A stretch of DNA of 64,000 bases from NCBI GenBank assembly GCA_029721435.1, contig CM056573.1, forward strand, positions 100,555,447-100,619,446. Reading direction: 5' to 3'. The notes under the pieces are model-generated. The model was not told where the DNA came from. It made no database searches and was given only the letters and a program-made list of their open reading frames with translations. This document shows, in pieces, positions 10,968-21,700 of this stretch; position 1 is the stretch's first letter; the number at the start of each line of letters is the position of its first letter. This stretch comes from Gymnothorax reevesii (taxonomy: Eukaryota; Chordata; Actinopteri; Anguilliformes; Muraenidae). The position numbers and the translations under genes were made by a program.

Positions 10968-12648
10968 TTACATGGGCTCAACCGGGGTACAACCTTCGGT
11001 GAATGGGTTAGGAGGCGAACACTCGCTACTAGCAACTTCAGCCCCATTATCAGCTAGCAGCAAGCTGTTGAGCTTCTCCCTGTTGCGTTCGCGTGCGCAG
11101 TTGTCAATTCGCACAGCTGTATGTACTAAAGAGTCTAAAGTAGAACAGGGCTCAATAGAAGCCAATGCGTCCTTTATTTCCTCAGTAAGGGCATGGCTAA
11201 ATACAGACATTAGAGGAGCCTCCAGCTAGCCTGTCTCTGTGGCCAGAGAGTGAAAAGCAATAGAAAATTCAGCTGCACTTTCTTTGCCCTGTTTAAGGTG
11301 CATAAAACGCGTAGCAGCGTCTTGTCCACAAATGTCTTGATCGAATACAGACCACATCTCCCTAACAAGGGCCTCTACAGAATTTACGACCGGTGAGTTA
11401 GATCTAACAAGAGCAATCCGAGATTTCTGATCTCCGCCAAGGGATGATGTTGATACAAACGCAAGATCTTTCTCTTTGGAAGATTTCAGGCCCACCCATG
11501 CACCAAGTTTGAGTGAGATTTGCTAAAACACCCATTCTCGTCTTCCAATGACGTCTTAGTGAAAAGATTCTGTCAGATCCGGTAAGCATTCATCAAGGGC
11601 TTTCACATGAGGTATTACTCGATATAGTTTGTATGATTTCAATATTTTGCCTCAGAGTCGAAATTGTTGATCCGGATCTGGATCCGGACACACACAGATC
11701 CTGGTCTTTAACGATATTTTGAGACTGTTTCATCAGAGATGATCTAATTTGGATCAACATTTGGAGAAAATGCTGCAATGGCATATGAAGAAATCGTCTC
11801 ATTGAGAAAGTTGATCCCTGATCTGGATCTGGATCCGGATCGAAGATTTTGACAAGCATGATCACCATATTTGTAATGTATAATCCTTGGGGCAAGATCT
11901 ACCTTTTTGATTAGATTTCATCAAAATCTGTTCATTATTTTCGGAGAAATGTCACTGAGTTTATAAATAAAGATCCGGATCCAGAATCCAGATCCGGATC
12001 CAGATCATCACAAAAATTTAATGGAGTTGTCCATGGACCAAGATCAACACTGGTGAAAATTTAATAAAGATCCGTCCAGTAGTTTCCGAGAAATCCTGTC
12101 CACAGACAAGCAAATAAACAAACGAACAAATAAATAAACCGACTCGATCGCATAACCTCCTTGGCGGAGGTAATTAGTGGGCTGACCCAAATGAGCGCTG
12201 TGCCAGCCAACAGGGATAATATAAATGCAACCCGAGAATCTTCATTAACAAAATGTGACGGCTGAGCCTTAAAAAATATCTCACACTGGGCGATAAAATC
12301 CTTACACTTTCCAGCCTCACCACTATATCTTTGGGGCAGTTGTAACTTAGGTTCTCAGGGAGGATGTATGGATAGTGCTTCTGCAACTTTTTGTGAAGTT
12401 TTTGACGTTAGAGATTTAATACCCTCAGACAATCCTAACAGAACGCTCTGCTGATTGTGAAGAGCGGCCTCTTGCAAGTGTAGTCTCTCAACAAGTTCAG
12501 ATCGCTGATTGCAAAAACCTGAAAGTGATTGAGCGAACCCAGCTAACATCTCTTGTTGGCTCGCGATAGCCCTCTTAATTTCTGCCACTGCTTGCATCTC
12601 TGTAGTGGCTAGACTGTACTGTGATGGGCGTTGGTAGTTGAATGCCAA
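10968..12648 (-). pseudogene. gypsy gag relic, split by an RTE-like insertion
   Basis: Three minus-strand pieces align in order. 12648-12355 (97 codons) is Gln-rich with a heptad-like, coiled-coil pattern. 11495-11226 contains 'FDQDICGQDAATRFMHLKQG' and 'AAEFSIAFHSLA', typical of the gypsy capsid retrotransposon-gag domain. 11210-10968 continues with 'SHALTEEIKDALAS' and 'RIDNCARERN'. No intact CCHC zinc knuckle is seen after it. The pieces are in different frames, and the first and second are separated by about 590 bp of foreign sequence. Confidence 0.75.
11582..12172 (+). repeat. RTE-like LINE 3' tail
   Basis: The segment ends with TCCGAGAAATCCTGTCCACA, CAAATAAACAAACGAACAAA and CTCCTTGGCGGAGGTAAT, the tail signature I associate with fish RTE-type LINEs. 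Internally it has several palindromic GATCCGGATC clusters (about 11670-11695, 11815-11840, 11970-12005). It lies inside gypsy gag. Target duplications were not clear. Confidence 0.6.
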
Positions 12649-12659
12649 GAGCAGTGGCC

Positions 12660-12798
12660 AGAAATAAAAGGAAACCCAGCAACGTGCTTAGTGGCAAATG
12701 GGAAGGAATTTAAGAAGTATGTGGAATTGTTGCACCCTAAACCGGATATTATTTCTGTTCAAGAAACTTGGTTAAACCCGAGATTAGATTTTATAATC
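12660..12798 (+). pseudogene. LINE endonuclease fragment
   Basis: Translation gives 'VATNGKEFKKYVELLHPKPD' followed by IISVQETWLNP. The Q-E-T motif with its catalytic Glu is typical of the apurinic-like endonuclease of LINEs, which nicks the target. Only the first quarter of the domain is present before a mariner fragment begins. Confidence 0.65.
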
Positions 12799-12983
12799 TA
12801 ATCAAATTTGAAATGAGCTCATTTTGTAGATAAAATTGTAACATTTCTCAGTTTCAACATTTGCTTTGTTATCTCTGTTCTATTGTGAATAAAATACTGG
12901 CTGGTGTGATTTGAAAGTCATTGAGTTATGATTTTATCCACAATTTACACTTTGTCCCAACTATTTCGGAATTGGGGCTGTAT
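12799..12983 (+). mobile_element. 3' end of a Tc1/mariner element (5' truncated)
   Basis: The sequence aligns with 48918-49096 of the complete element at 47510-49094, with near-identical blocks such as ATCTCTGTTCTATTGTGAAT, AATACTGGCTGGTGTGATTT and CCCAACTATTTCGGAATTG. It ends at the terminal repeat with TA. Confidence 0.8.
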
Positions 12984-13149
12984 GAGCTGTTTAAGCATTT
13001 GGATGAGCTGGTGTTGGAAGAGGTGCCAGCCATGTTCAACGTAATCTGGGCGCAAGGTAAACTGCCTGAGGAGTGGCAACATGCAGTCGTCATCCCAATA
13101 TTTAAACCGGGGAAACTGGCATCGTGTCCAAGCTCTGATTGCCCTATAG

Positions 13150-14378
13150 ACCAATTTACACCCAAAGTCATCAAAAAGATGCGTGCGCATCTTGGCAACG
13201 GAAGTAGCGGTCTCCCCAATTCAGTCTGACGAGTTATGAATCTGCAAACATTGAATTAGATATTTTACCTGCACCGAAATGTCTAGTTGCTGCGTGTACG
13301 GCTGTCAGAATTGAAATTTCATCGGTGGACTCAAGCTTTACAGGATTCCGATCCTATAACGCCCACTGGCCGCAAGCGAAGCATCAAGTCAAAGTCCGAA
13401 CGTTGCCTTGATGCTTAAAACGCCCACTGAAAGCGTCAGCCGCATCAACACTGACAGCTGTCAACAAGACCGAAAAGCCATGGGTGTCACTCTCAAAATA
13501 TTCAACAAGATTTCCTCTCAAAAATGCGACTTGAATAAAAAGCAGATATATCGGTTTCGACAACTGCATGTGAAGTTTCCGTGTGTGCCATCAACCATGA
13601 CAAAAAGACAAATGCATTACTATTCAGTTGACGCTCAAGAAATTGAGCAATGGCAAGAAGCCAAAGTTTGATGCGCGTAAAATGCCGTCAGTGGGCATTG
13701 GTCCAGCGAAATGAAGATAATCTAAATTTCGATGCGCGTCTCTCGGTTACCAACATTAAATGAAGGTAAACCGAAGCAGATTCCATGTTTGCATGATAAC
13801 TACGCACTCAATCTCGCTAGCTAGCAAGCTAACAATACAAAATAATACTTAGCCTGCCATGCAGGTACAATTAGCCATGCAATTACAATTAGGTCAGGAC
13901 GTAGTTTTCTGTTTATTTATTTTTTATTATTATAACCCATGTGTCATACATAACGGGTTTATGCCCTTGTGTTTGACTGGGAAGGACCTCTGATTTCAAG
14001 ACACAAAACTCCTAGTCTGTTGTGGTATTTAACATTCTGCTTATGTCCGCAGATAACATAGTCATAAGCATCCAGTGACTTTTATGCTCGTAGTTCCTCC
14101 CTAGTGTACAAGGTAGGTTTCTCGATAAAATGGGTATATATATATATATATATATCTGGCCACGGAATACTGGGCCAAATAACTAACGTCATCTACCCAC
14201 TCATTGATACCACGCGAATCTGGAAATTGGTTGCCATTTGTCAAAGTTAATTTGTTTAGGTATCCGCGTTCTTTCATGGCTAATGCCCTCGCATAGCTTG
14301 ACAAGCCATTATGGTCCGCCATACTTCCGTTGCCAAGCTGCGCACACAGGCTGTTTTGTTTGCAAAAAGTAAATGGGT
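13150..14378. mobile_element. DNA transposon with THAP-like coding remnant
   Basis: A 6-bp duplication CTATAG (13144-13149, 14379-14384) flanks it. The ends are inverted (ACCAATTTAC / GTAAATGGGT), with a second conserved block CTTGGCAACGGAAGT at 13191-13205 and, inverted, near 14322-14336. Removing it restores the LINE RT frame (P-I-ALTA). A (TA)n run lies at about 14134-14153. I cannot assign the superfamily: a THAP domain would fit P-element or Kolobok groups, but the duplication length does not match their usual 8 bp or TTAA. Confidence 0.7.
13279..13680 (+). pseudogene. THAP-type zinc finger remnant
   Basis: From the ATG at 13279 the translation is MSSCCVYGCQN, the C-x4-C start of a THAP domain. 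After a stop and a frame change it continues with a basic 'GRKRSIKSKSER' and 'NAPTESVSRINTDS'-like stretch, and then a decayed region. THAP domains are C2CH DNA-binding modules used by P-type transposases. The second half of the motif (C-H) is not clearly kept. Dead. Confidence 0.4.
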
Positions 14379-14518
14379 CTATAGCGCTAACTGCGGTCCT
14401 CTGCAAACTAATGGAGAGAATAGTAACAAACTGGTTGGTTTACTACCTGTTAAAGAAATTTCAGAATGGATTTAAGAATGGTCGGTTCACAATGGAATTT
14501 GTGGCGACGCTTAGTTAG

Positions 14519-16373
14519 CACACTGGGGTTAAAGTGCTTGAAAGTCTGAAAAAAGATACTGAATCAAGACCAATGTCATTTTGTAGGTCTTAGTGAGCAA
14601 ATAAAGAAAATGCAAAAATAAAAAAAAAATCTGTTGGGAATTTTTGGAGAAAATCAACTTTTCATCGGCACCCAACTTGAAATTTTCAAATTGACTTTAA
14701 AGGGTTAAAAAAAACTTCTGCGCTTTGGTAATTTATTTCTGAAAGTCTCCTCTGCAGGGTTGTAGATAAAAAGATTGTGAAAAATAGTAATAGAAGTCCA
14801 TCTCCTTTCTTTCACCCTTACGTGGCAAAAATGTTATATCTAGCTAAATGTAATGCTTAGACGTGTGCTATTGTAGTCTTTGACAGCTTGCTTTAAGAGC
14901 AAACCAAATAGTTTATTGCTGCTATCCTTTATCTGATGCCCCTCCCAGAATGTTGAGAAGTCAGCATGAACTGCTTCGAAAGCTTGCTCAGAATATCTAG
15001 CCAATCCACAACCATGGCACTTACAGAACTCACGCAAATGGTCTCTGATGATGTGGAATTTGGGTGTGATCGAGATGCCAAGTTTCGCATAGGCCTTGCA
15101 GAAGTCGGCCACATGGTCTTCCCATCCACTGTTTAGGCTTTGTCCGAAGCAGGAAGTGACCATCTTTCCCATTGCTGCAAATGCATTTTGCGAAGAGTGT
15201 GGCTGGATGGCTTGCTGGTGTTTTCATCGTTGAACTTATGAGCTGGAATAAGACATCAGTTCTGCAAAGTAAGGTGAAGCATTCGTTTCCCTCAAACTGT
15301 TTATGGTATTCTGCCTTCACCAGATGTAGCTTCCTTGGCCACTGGATTGCTTCTGGGTATCTTATTTCCTGTTCCACAAACAGCTTGTTCACAACACCAA
15401 TCAGCAGATGTAGGTCACTCAGTGGAATGTAATCAATCACTAGGCCTTCACGAGGGAAGATTGGGAGGGGTAATTTCTGCAGTTGAAGTATCATTGAGTT
15501 TGAAAGTTTGTCCACCAGCATCTTTCCACTGTTGGTTAAACTCAATGATTCTTTGAAAGGTTCTCATTTCTGCACCTTTTTCATCAGTTCCCTTCGTCCA
15601 GTGGCAATATGGGCATGGATGGCGAGAGGAGTGAGGCATGAGGCCAAGAACACAGTTGTTGATCTTGAGATCTGCACATAACTGAAACTTTCCTGGTTGA
15701 AGGTTAAGTTTCCCTTTACGAAAGCAAAGCAAACAAACTCTTGAGCGAGCTTCACTGTGATCCATAATGGTAGGACGTCAGTCATGGAAAGGCCTATCTT
15801 CCACATGCTCTGGCTTTTATGAATGAAAGGTTATGCAACCTTTAAGCTGCATTAACTCCAAAGTGGGAATAATGATGAAAACAACATGGGCATTACTTCC
15901 AATCCAGCTGAAGTAATGAATGAAAAGGCCTATTATACATGATGTAATCAGCTGCCAATTGTTCCTACTACACAAAAGGAGAGTTTTGGACTATTGGACT
16001 CAAGCTGACCAACATTTTGAGCAACATGAAGGGTTATATTCAGGGATTTAATATTTTCATATATTTTACAATAAATTTGGTTACCATGGTAACCATTTTG
16101 TATTTTCACCAATCTGACCCTGTGGTATGATTATCTCAGTCAAACTATAAAAAAGACATGATAGCTTGCAATTATTAACCCCTTTCTTAGGATTTTGCAA
16201 TTCAAGATGACTACCACATAAAAAATGGATTTTCTCCAAAAAATCCCAAAAGATTTTTTTTATTTTTGCATTTTCTTTATCTGCTCACTTAGACCTACAA
16301 AATGTCACAGGTCTTGTTTCGGTCTTGTTTCAGTATCTTTTTTCCGACTTTCAAGCACTTTAAACCCAGTGTG
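14519..16373 (-). mobile_element. DNA transposon with CACACTGGG ends and TTAG duplication (CMC/Chapaev-like?)
   Basis: The 4-bp duplication TTAG flanks it (14515-14518, 16374-16377). The long terminal inverted repeats (about 150 bp) begin CACACTGGGGTTAAAGTGCT at the left and CACACTGGGTTTAAAGTGCT on the complement of the right end. Removing it restores the LINE RT frame. CACA-type ends with a 4-bp duplication fit the Chapaev branch of the CMC group, but this is an inference from the termini only. It carries one degenerate minus-strand gene. Confidence 0.8.
14840..15806 (-). pseudogene. transposase-like protein of the CACA-ended element
   Basis: Read on the minus strand, three frames join into one degenerate product. 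It has SSRHPCPYCHWTKG with a C-x2-C (about 15590-15640), then SDLHLLIGVVNKLF, then a basic central part with GNECFTLL (about 15270-15300). The C-terminal block has TPKFHIIRDHLREFC and 'GLARYSEQAFEAVHADF' (about 14960-15060). The order C-P-Y-C, L-H-LLG, K-H---DH, YSEQ-EAVH-DF recalls a family that is usually annotated as uncharacterised in fish and cnidarian genomes. Frameshifts near 15480 and 15170 disable it. The family name is unknown to me, and the transposase role is inferred from the flanking ends. Confidence 0.6.
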
Positions 16374-17519
16374 TTAGGATATAGGTAAGGCAGTTGTCAA
16401 TAAAGAGGTCGTAGTGAGCGTGTTTTTGGATATAGAAAAAGCTTACGACACCTAATGGAAGGAGGGATTAATTATTAAATTGTGCGATATGGGTATCAGA
16501 GGCATAATTCTGAAGAATTGGACCATTCAGGCAAGAATTGGCGGAACTTGTTTAAAAAAGGTTATGATAGAAAACGGCACACCCCTGGGAAGGATCAGTC
16601 CTGTGCTACTCAACATTATGATAAATTATATCTTTAAGAATGTTGGTGAAGGGTTTGGCCAGTCTCTGCAGATGATGGTGCACTCTGGAGGAGAGGGAGG
16701 AATGTGAATTAAATTATGAAACAAATGCAATGGGTGTAAGACTCCATGGACCAATGGGCAAACAAATGGGGAATTAGAATATCCCCAGCCAAGTATGTCA
16801 TCTTCAGTTTTAAAAGGAAAATTCCGCCACATAAATTAATGCTTTATGGGTGCCCGGCTGAGAGAGTGAAGGAATTCAAATTTCTTGGAGTATGGTTCGA
16901 TGAACGACTCACATGAAGGGTTCGTGTAGAGAAAATCATAACCAAGTGCAAAAAGACATTGAATGTTACGAGGAGTCTTGCAGGATGTGACTGGGGTGCA
17001 GAGCTGAGGTTAATGTTGCTAATATACCAGGCAATGATTAGATCTTGTTCAGATAATGGATCTTTTGTGTATGGATCAGCTACAAAAAGCCATCTTAAGA
17101 AACTGGATGTTGTTCAAGACAAAACACTGCGGCTTATTAGTGGAGCATTTAGGACAACTCCTATATCGGCAATGCAAGTTCACATGGGGGAAATGCCGCT
17201 ATGGAGGAGAAGAATTAAATTTGGTCTACAGTATTGGGCCAAGAAAATCGCGCGAGGTCCAACTTCCCAGCTAAGCGCCTAATATTAGATTCAAAAGAAA
17301 CTGATACAAGGATTAAGAGCAAACATTTTCTGTTTGAAATGAGGAATGGATTAAAAAAGTGGGACTGGATAATAGTCAGATATCAGATCAATTGTGCAGG
17401 TCTCCTGTTCCTTTTCGGCTGCTTCCTGAGATAGTAATAGATCTATCCTTGTTGGAAATTGATAAGAATAAAGTGGATATCATCGTGGATGTAAAATCCC
17501 ATGTTGAGCAGGTGTGGGG

Positions 17520-17977
17520 AACATACTTAAAAATCTTTACAGATGGATCAAAGGATCCAGTTAATGGGAGGGCAGGATTTGGGGTGTATGTCGAGGAATA
17601 TGATCTGAAGGCAGGATTACAGGTCTCTGATTATGTTTCAGTCTTTGCTTCTGAGCTTTTAGCAATACTCTGGGCTTTGTGGTGGGTGGAGTTATTTAAA
17701 CCAGCAAAAAGTGCTTATATGTTCTGACTCTGCTGCAGCCTTAATGGCCGTGAAAAATGGAGGTTTAAGTGGGAGGGAAGATGTAACACTAGACATCATA
17801 AATGTTCTATTCAGACTGCAAAACATGGGAATAGAAGTGGTCATGTGCTGGGTTCCTGGACATAAGGGTGTGGCAGGTAATGAGATGGCAGATAAAGTTG
17901 CCAAAACTACTCTGATAAGGGAAAATGTTGGGTTAGAATTACCCTTATGTAAAAGTGAAAATAGGAGTAAAATTTAG
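17520..17977 (+). pseudogene. LINE RNase H domain
   Basis: All four RNase H acidic residues are visible in context: KIFTDGSKDP (Asp), ASELLAILWAL (Glu), LICSDSAAAL (Asp) and 'WVPGHKGVAGNEMADKVAK' (His and Asp). A frameshift near 17705-17711 splits the domain in two. The domain would degrade the RNA strand of the RNA-DNA hybrid during reverse transcription. Confidence 0.85.
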
Positions 17978-18064
17978 GAAGTTATTAAAAGGATATGGCA
18001 GGAAGAATGGCAAAATGAGACAAAAGGGAGACATTTCTTTTCCATTCAGTCAAGGGTTGATGGG

Positions 18065-18455
18065 ATGAGTGGGGATTGTATTAGTGGGTCAGAGGGGAGG
18101 AGTAATGTGGTGAAATTATCCAGATTAAGGCTTGGTCACTGCGGGTTAAATTATTACCAGTATTTGATTGGGAAACACCCTTCTGGAAAATGTCAGTCTT
18201 GGGAGGATGAAACCATAATACATGTTATGTTCCGGTGTTATATTTACCAAGCAGAAAGGACAACATTGTTTAAGTTCGGCGCAGATTTTGCGGTTTCCTG
18301 TTTTTCTTTCCGTTATTTTTTTGGTAATCAAGTCAACCGCGCGACGGGATTGTACTCTCCTATTTGAGCTCAATAGCGTATAGGGAATACTATCCAGCGG
18401 ATGGCAGTAATACGCGTAGATGCGTTATTGAAACATACATTTCAAACGAAGAAGA
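18065..18455 (+). pseudogene. LINE C-terminal region and 3' tail
   Basis: The frame from 18065 has LRLGHCGLNYYQYLIGKH and then a C/H motif (GKCQSWEDETIIHVMFRC), the C-x-x-C...H...C end found in RNase-H LINEs. The 3' untranslated tail follows (GGATGGCAGTAATACGCGTA) and stops at GAAGAAGAAG (about 18446-18455). Confidence 0.65.
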
Positions 18456-18652
18456 AGTTATTGGGTTAAAGGTTGAAGTTTGATGATTGCTCTCATTCCG
18501 CGCGAAAACCAAGGGAATGAATTCCTTCTCTGACGTGGTATTCTGAAGTAGTTATTGTTCGCCTGAGTTGGGGCAGGAAGAAGCCAGTCCGACATCATTT
18601 AGGCTGATAATTGTATTGGTCATTAGCTGGCTATTTTGGACAGCGGTTTGAA
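18456..18652 (+). promoter_or_regulatory. siva1: siva1 promoter/5' UTR region
   Basis: Only about 200 bp lie between the tail of the LINE and the siva1 ATG. No TATA box is obvious. The region holds an E2F-type site (18496-18508). An in-frame TAA at 18608-18610 precedes the ATG, which supports 18653 as the first usable start. The transcription start site cannot be placed from the sequence alone. Confidence 0.5.
18496..18508 (-). promoter_or_regulatory. siva1: E2F-type binding site
   Basis: The plus strand reads TTCCGCGCGAAAA. Its complement contains TTTCGCGC, which fits the E2F consensus TTTSSCGC. It is 145 bp before the ATG. Mammalian SIVA is reported as a direct E2F1 and p53 target, so the placement is meaningful, but binding here is an inference. 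Confidence 0.5.
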
Positions 18653-18773
18653 ATGCCCAAGCGATCCTACCCTTTCGAAGAAACTTTCTCTTCTCAGTAT
18701 AAAATTCATATCGGACAAAAGCAATTGACCCATCATGGAGTATTCGGAAGCAAATACAGACAAGAAATTTACG
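18653..18773 (+). CDS. siva1: siva1 coding exon 1
   Basis: The ATG context is GAAATGC (purine at -3). The exon encodes residues 1-40 plus one base of codon 41, from [10 protein letters not shown] to KYRQEIY. The donor is ACG|GTGTGT. Human SIVA1 exon 1 ends at the equivalent point, just before the EKTK motif. An in-frame TAA lies 45 bases upstream. Confidence 0.92.
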
Positions 18774-21700
18774 GTGTGTTTGCTAGCGTCGCATATATTA
18801 ACTTTACTGACTTGCTTGCAACGCTTTAAAATGTTTTTAGTTAACTTATCTCCAGCTACTATTCAAGTGGCTAAGTTAGCCAAATGTTAAATGGTATGTT
18901 AAGTTACGGTAGCTAGCTGTACTTGGGGATATGTCTAATGCAAAAGGGTATCTTGAACCTTCCGCAAACTATCTCCTGAAATGCGCTTTACTTTTCGCTG
19001 ATAGTTGGCATGCTAGCTATCTTAGCTATTGTTTATATTGTAGGACATTTAGCTAGCTAGTTGACTGAAACTAACGTTTAAGATGCTAACTGGCTAGTAT
19101 TTTGGTGAGGGCCGAAGTCCCTATAAATTAGTTCGCTGAGTTAAGTGTGATGTATTATTGTAAACCAAGACATTTTTAATGACTCGCCGGCTTGCTATCT
19201 AGTTAGCTGACAACGTTATCCTCGCGATATTGTTAGCTTGCCAGCTAGCTAATAATGACCATAATGTGCTATCGTGCCATTTCTAGAGATGGCAATTTTG
19301 AACCTTTGAAACAGTTTTGAAACCTCTGAAGCGACCACTGTTTCGAAATCTTCTGAATTGTTTCAAAACCAGAATTATTTCAGAAGTGCACGGCCTAGTG
19401 GCAAAAACTTTTACTGCAGCTATTAAGACAAACGAGGCCCGTTTCTCAATACCAAGAATTCTAAGAATTGCGCTCTTGGGAGGAACGTTCTCACTAGTCC
19501 AGGGGTTCCCAAACTTCTCCAAATCAGGGCCCACTTGAAAATCTAAAAAATGTCCGCGGCCCACCTTTGTCCTATAAACAGTACATAGACGAAATTATGC
19601 ATTCTCAGAGCACTTAACAGCAACAATAATTGTTGTTGTTGTTGTTAAGAAAATAAAATAAATAAAAAACAACAACAATAATTGTTGTTGCTGTTGTTTT
19701 TTATTTATTTATTTATTATTATCATTATTATAAAGATTCAGGATTGAAATAAAAGCAGGGGGATAAAGGCAGGGGCGAAGCTAGAACCGGAAATTGGGGT
19801 GGCACAGACACGTCCCTTTATGACAATTAGGATAGTCCTGGCTAGTTCTCAATTATTTTTTTTTATTGACGCGTTTTCCAATTATTATAATTGGCAACTG
19901 TAGACACGGTTTTTCATGTGATCTAACAGCGATGAAGTCATGGGGTAAATTCCGTAAAACTGAGAATTGGGGTGGACGTAACATCTGTTTTAAAGAATTA
20001 TTAGTCTTGACCTGTTCGCAGTCATTTTCATGATCAACAAAATGTTCACTCCGAGAGCGCTCCGCACTTAACAGGTGCTGCTTGTTCTCCCCGATTAGGT
20101 AAGACGTCAATAATTCATCTGGATGCGTTTGCATAATTTAAATCAAAGTCAAATAGAGCCGCATGCTTTTTAACGCCAAGTGCCACTTTTTTCCCCACTC
20201 AATACCGAGAGTAATTTTGAATAACGTTGATTTAAATTAAGCAAACGTTTCCAGATGAATTATTGTCGTCTTAACAATAATTCCCTGGATAAAGGAAGCC
20301 CAAACTTTTAATCTGTGGTGTACACACAAGACAGAATTAATTAAAGCTGCAAGCAGCGTTGAAAGGGCCCTCGCACCCCTCTTGCACGTTGGGGAGGCAG
20401 CAAAATCTTGATGGGTGCAGGTGTGCATTCACAGCCATTGGACACTGCTAGACTGTGAACAATGTGGTTTCCTGCGGAGAGTGCAAAAATTTTCTGGAGG
20501 GGTGCTTTGATATCATTTTGACATGCCCGTGCGCTAAATCTCCAGCATAGTAATTGTAACACCAGACTCCTTGAGCGTGTTGATTTTTGTAATTTTTACA
20601 GCACGTTTAGACCCACAAAAGAAATTTCTTTTAAAAATCTGATTGGGGGCGCTATCGAGCCATTATGCCACATTTAGTGCCAATTGATGGATGACATTGA
20701 AGAGAATAAGACAATAATAAATTGTGCAAGGTTCTGCAAGCTTTGGAGTATTCTAAGGCCTTCAAACATATGTTCATGAAATTTGGAAAAATGCAGGAAA
20801 TAGCTAATAGCTCATACCTGTTTGGCCAAAATAATAAACCAGAACCCGGAATGACTAATGCAATGATCACACCAAGTTTCATGAACATTCAAGCACATTT
20901 ATCTAAACATGGCCGTATCTAGAGGGCGCTGTGGAGCCTTCTGGCCACACTTGATCTAATATTAGCATATATTGATACTTGGGAGGACCATTTTATAAAG
21001 CTGGGACAGTTTCAGGGAAAACCCATGAAGTCTGTGGGAGTAAAACCAACTTCCTGTTTCATGGCGGGACATCGAAATTTGCTGCAACGCCATGGAAACA
21101 AAATTCGATGAATCCAAAAAAGCTTCGCAATTTAACATCGGCAACGTCTTTAGATACTATTAGCCAAATTTCAAGTTGTTCGGATGAAATCTCTAGGAGG
21201 AGTTTGTTAAAGTACGACACCTGTGAATGGCGAAAAATCCAAAAAAGTTGCAATTTCAATTAAAAATGGCGGACTTCCTGTTGAGTCTAGGTCATGGCAC
21301 CAAGTGTCTTTTTTGTAGGTCTCGGCATATTCCACATGTCTACCGAATTTCATACATGTAGGTTTACCAGGCTCCGAGGCCTGCTTATTTAAAATTTTCC
21401 AGGGGGCGCTATAGTGACATTTTTGCCATGTCTATATATAAGTTTTTTGTCAGAGTAATACGAATGATGGTCTTTATACATTTACAAAATTTTGTGAGTT
21501 TTAGAACATGCTGAGACCCTGAAAATGGCAATTCTTTTAAAAATATGATTGGGGGCGCTATAGAGCCATTGTGCCAAATTTAGTGTGAATTGACATATAA
21601 AATTGAAGATAAGACAATTATAATTTGTGCAACTTTTTGCAAGATTTCGAGTATTCTTAAGCATCCAAACATGTGTTTATAAAATTTGGAAAAACGCAGG

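Larger units (their letters stand above)
9541..12650 (-). mobile_element. Ty3/gypsy retrotransposon relic (gag-protease-RT)
   Basis: Read on the minus strand from 12650 downward, the order is gag (12648 to 10968), protease (about 10830 to 10508) and reverse transcriptase (10190 to 9541), the normal gypsy order. RNase H, integrase and both LTRs are missing. The copia fragment abuts its truncated 3' side and a LINE its 5' side. An RTE-like tail is inserted in gag at about 11582-12172. The element is a dead, truncated insertion. Confidence 0.8.
12984..17280 (+). pseudogene. LINE reverse transcriptase, in three pieces
   Basis: Piece 1 (12984-13149) has 'NVIWAQGKLPEEWQHAVVIP' followed by IFKPGK. 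Piece 2 (14379-14514) has ALTAVLCKLMERIV and 'FQNGFKNGRFTMEF'. Piece 3 (16378-17280) has VSVFLDIEKAYDT with a catalytic Asp, GTPLG...SPVLLNIM, and a decayed SADDGALW at about 16662-16685 where Y-A-D-D is expected. A frameshift separates the D-D motif from the preceding block. Piece 3 continues into the thumb ('FKFLGVWFD') and on to 'RLISGAFRTTP'. Two transposons with clean target duplications (13150-14378, 14519-16373) split it. It cannot be active. Confidence 0.8.
12655..18455 (+). mobile_element. RNase H-bearing LINE (I/Nimb-like), multiply interrupted
   Basis: Fragments of one non-LTR element appear in order: endonuclease (12660-12798), RT (12984-13149, 14379-14514, 16378-17280), RNase H (17520-17977) and a terminal H/C motif region (18065-18367). 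The tail ends in GAAGAAGAAG at about 18455. Three other elements are inserted. When the two with target duplications are removed, the RT sequence joins in frame. The clade call (I/Nimb-like) rests on RT followed by RNase H in a fish LINE, and is an inference. Confidence 0.75.
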
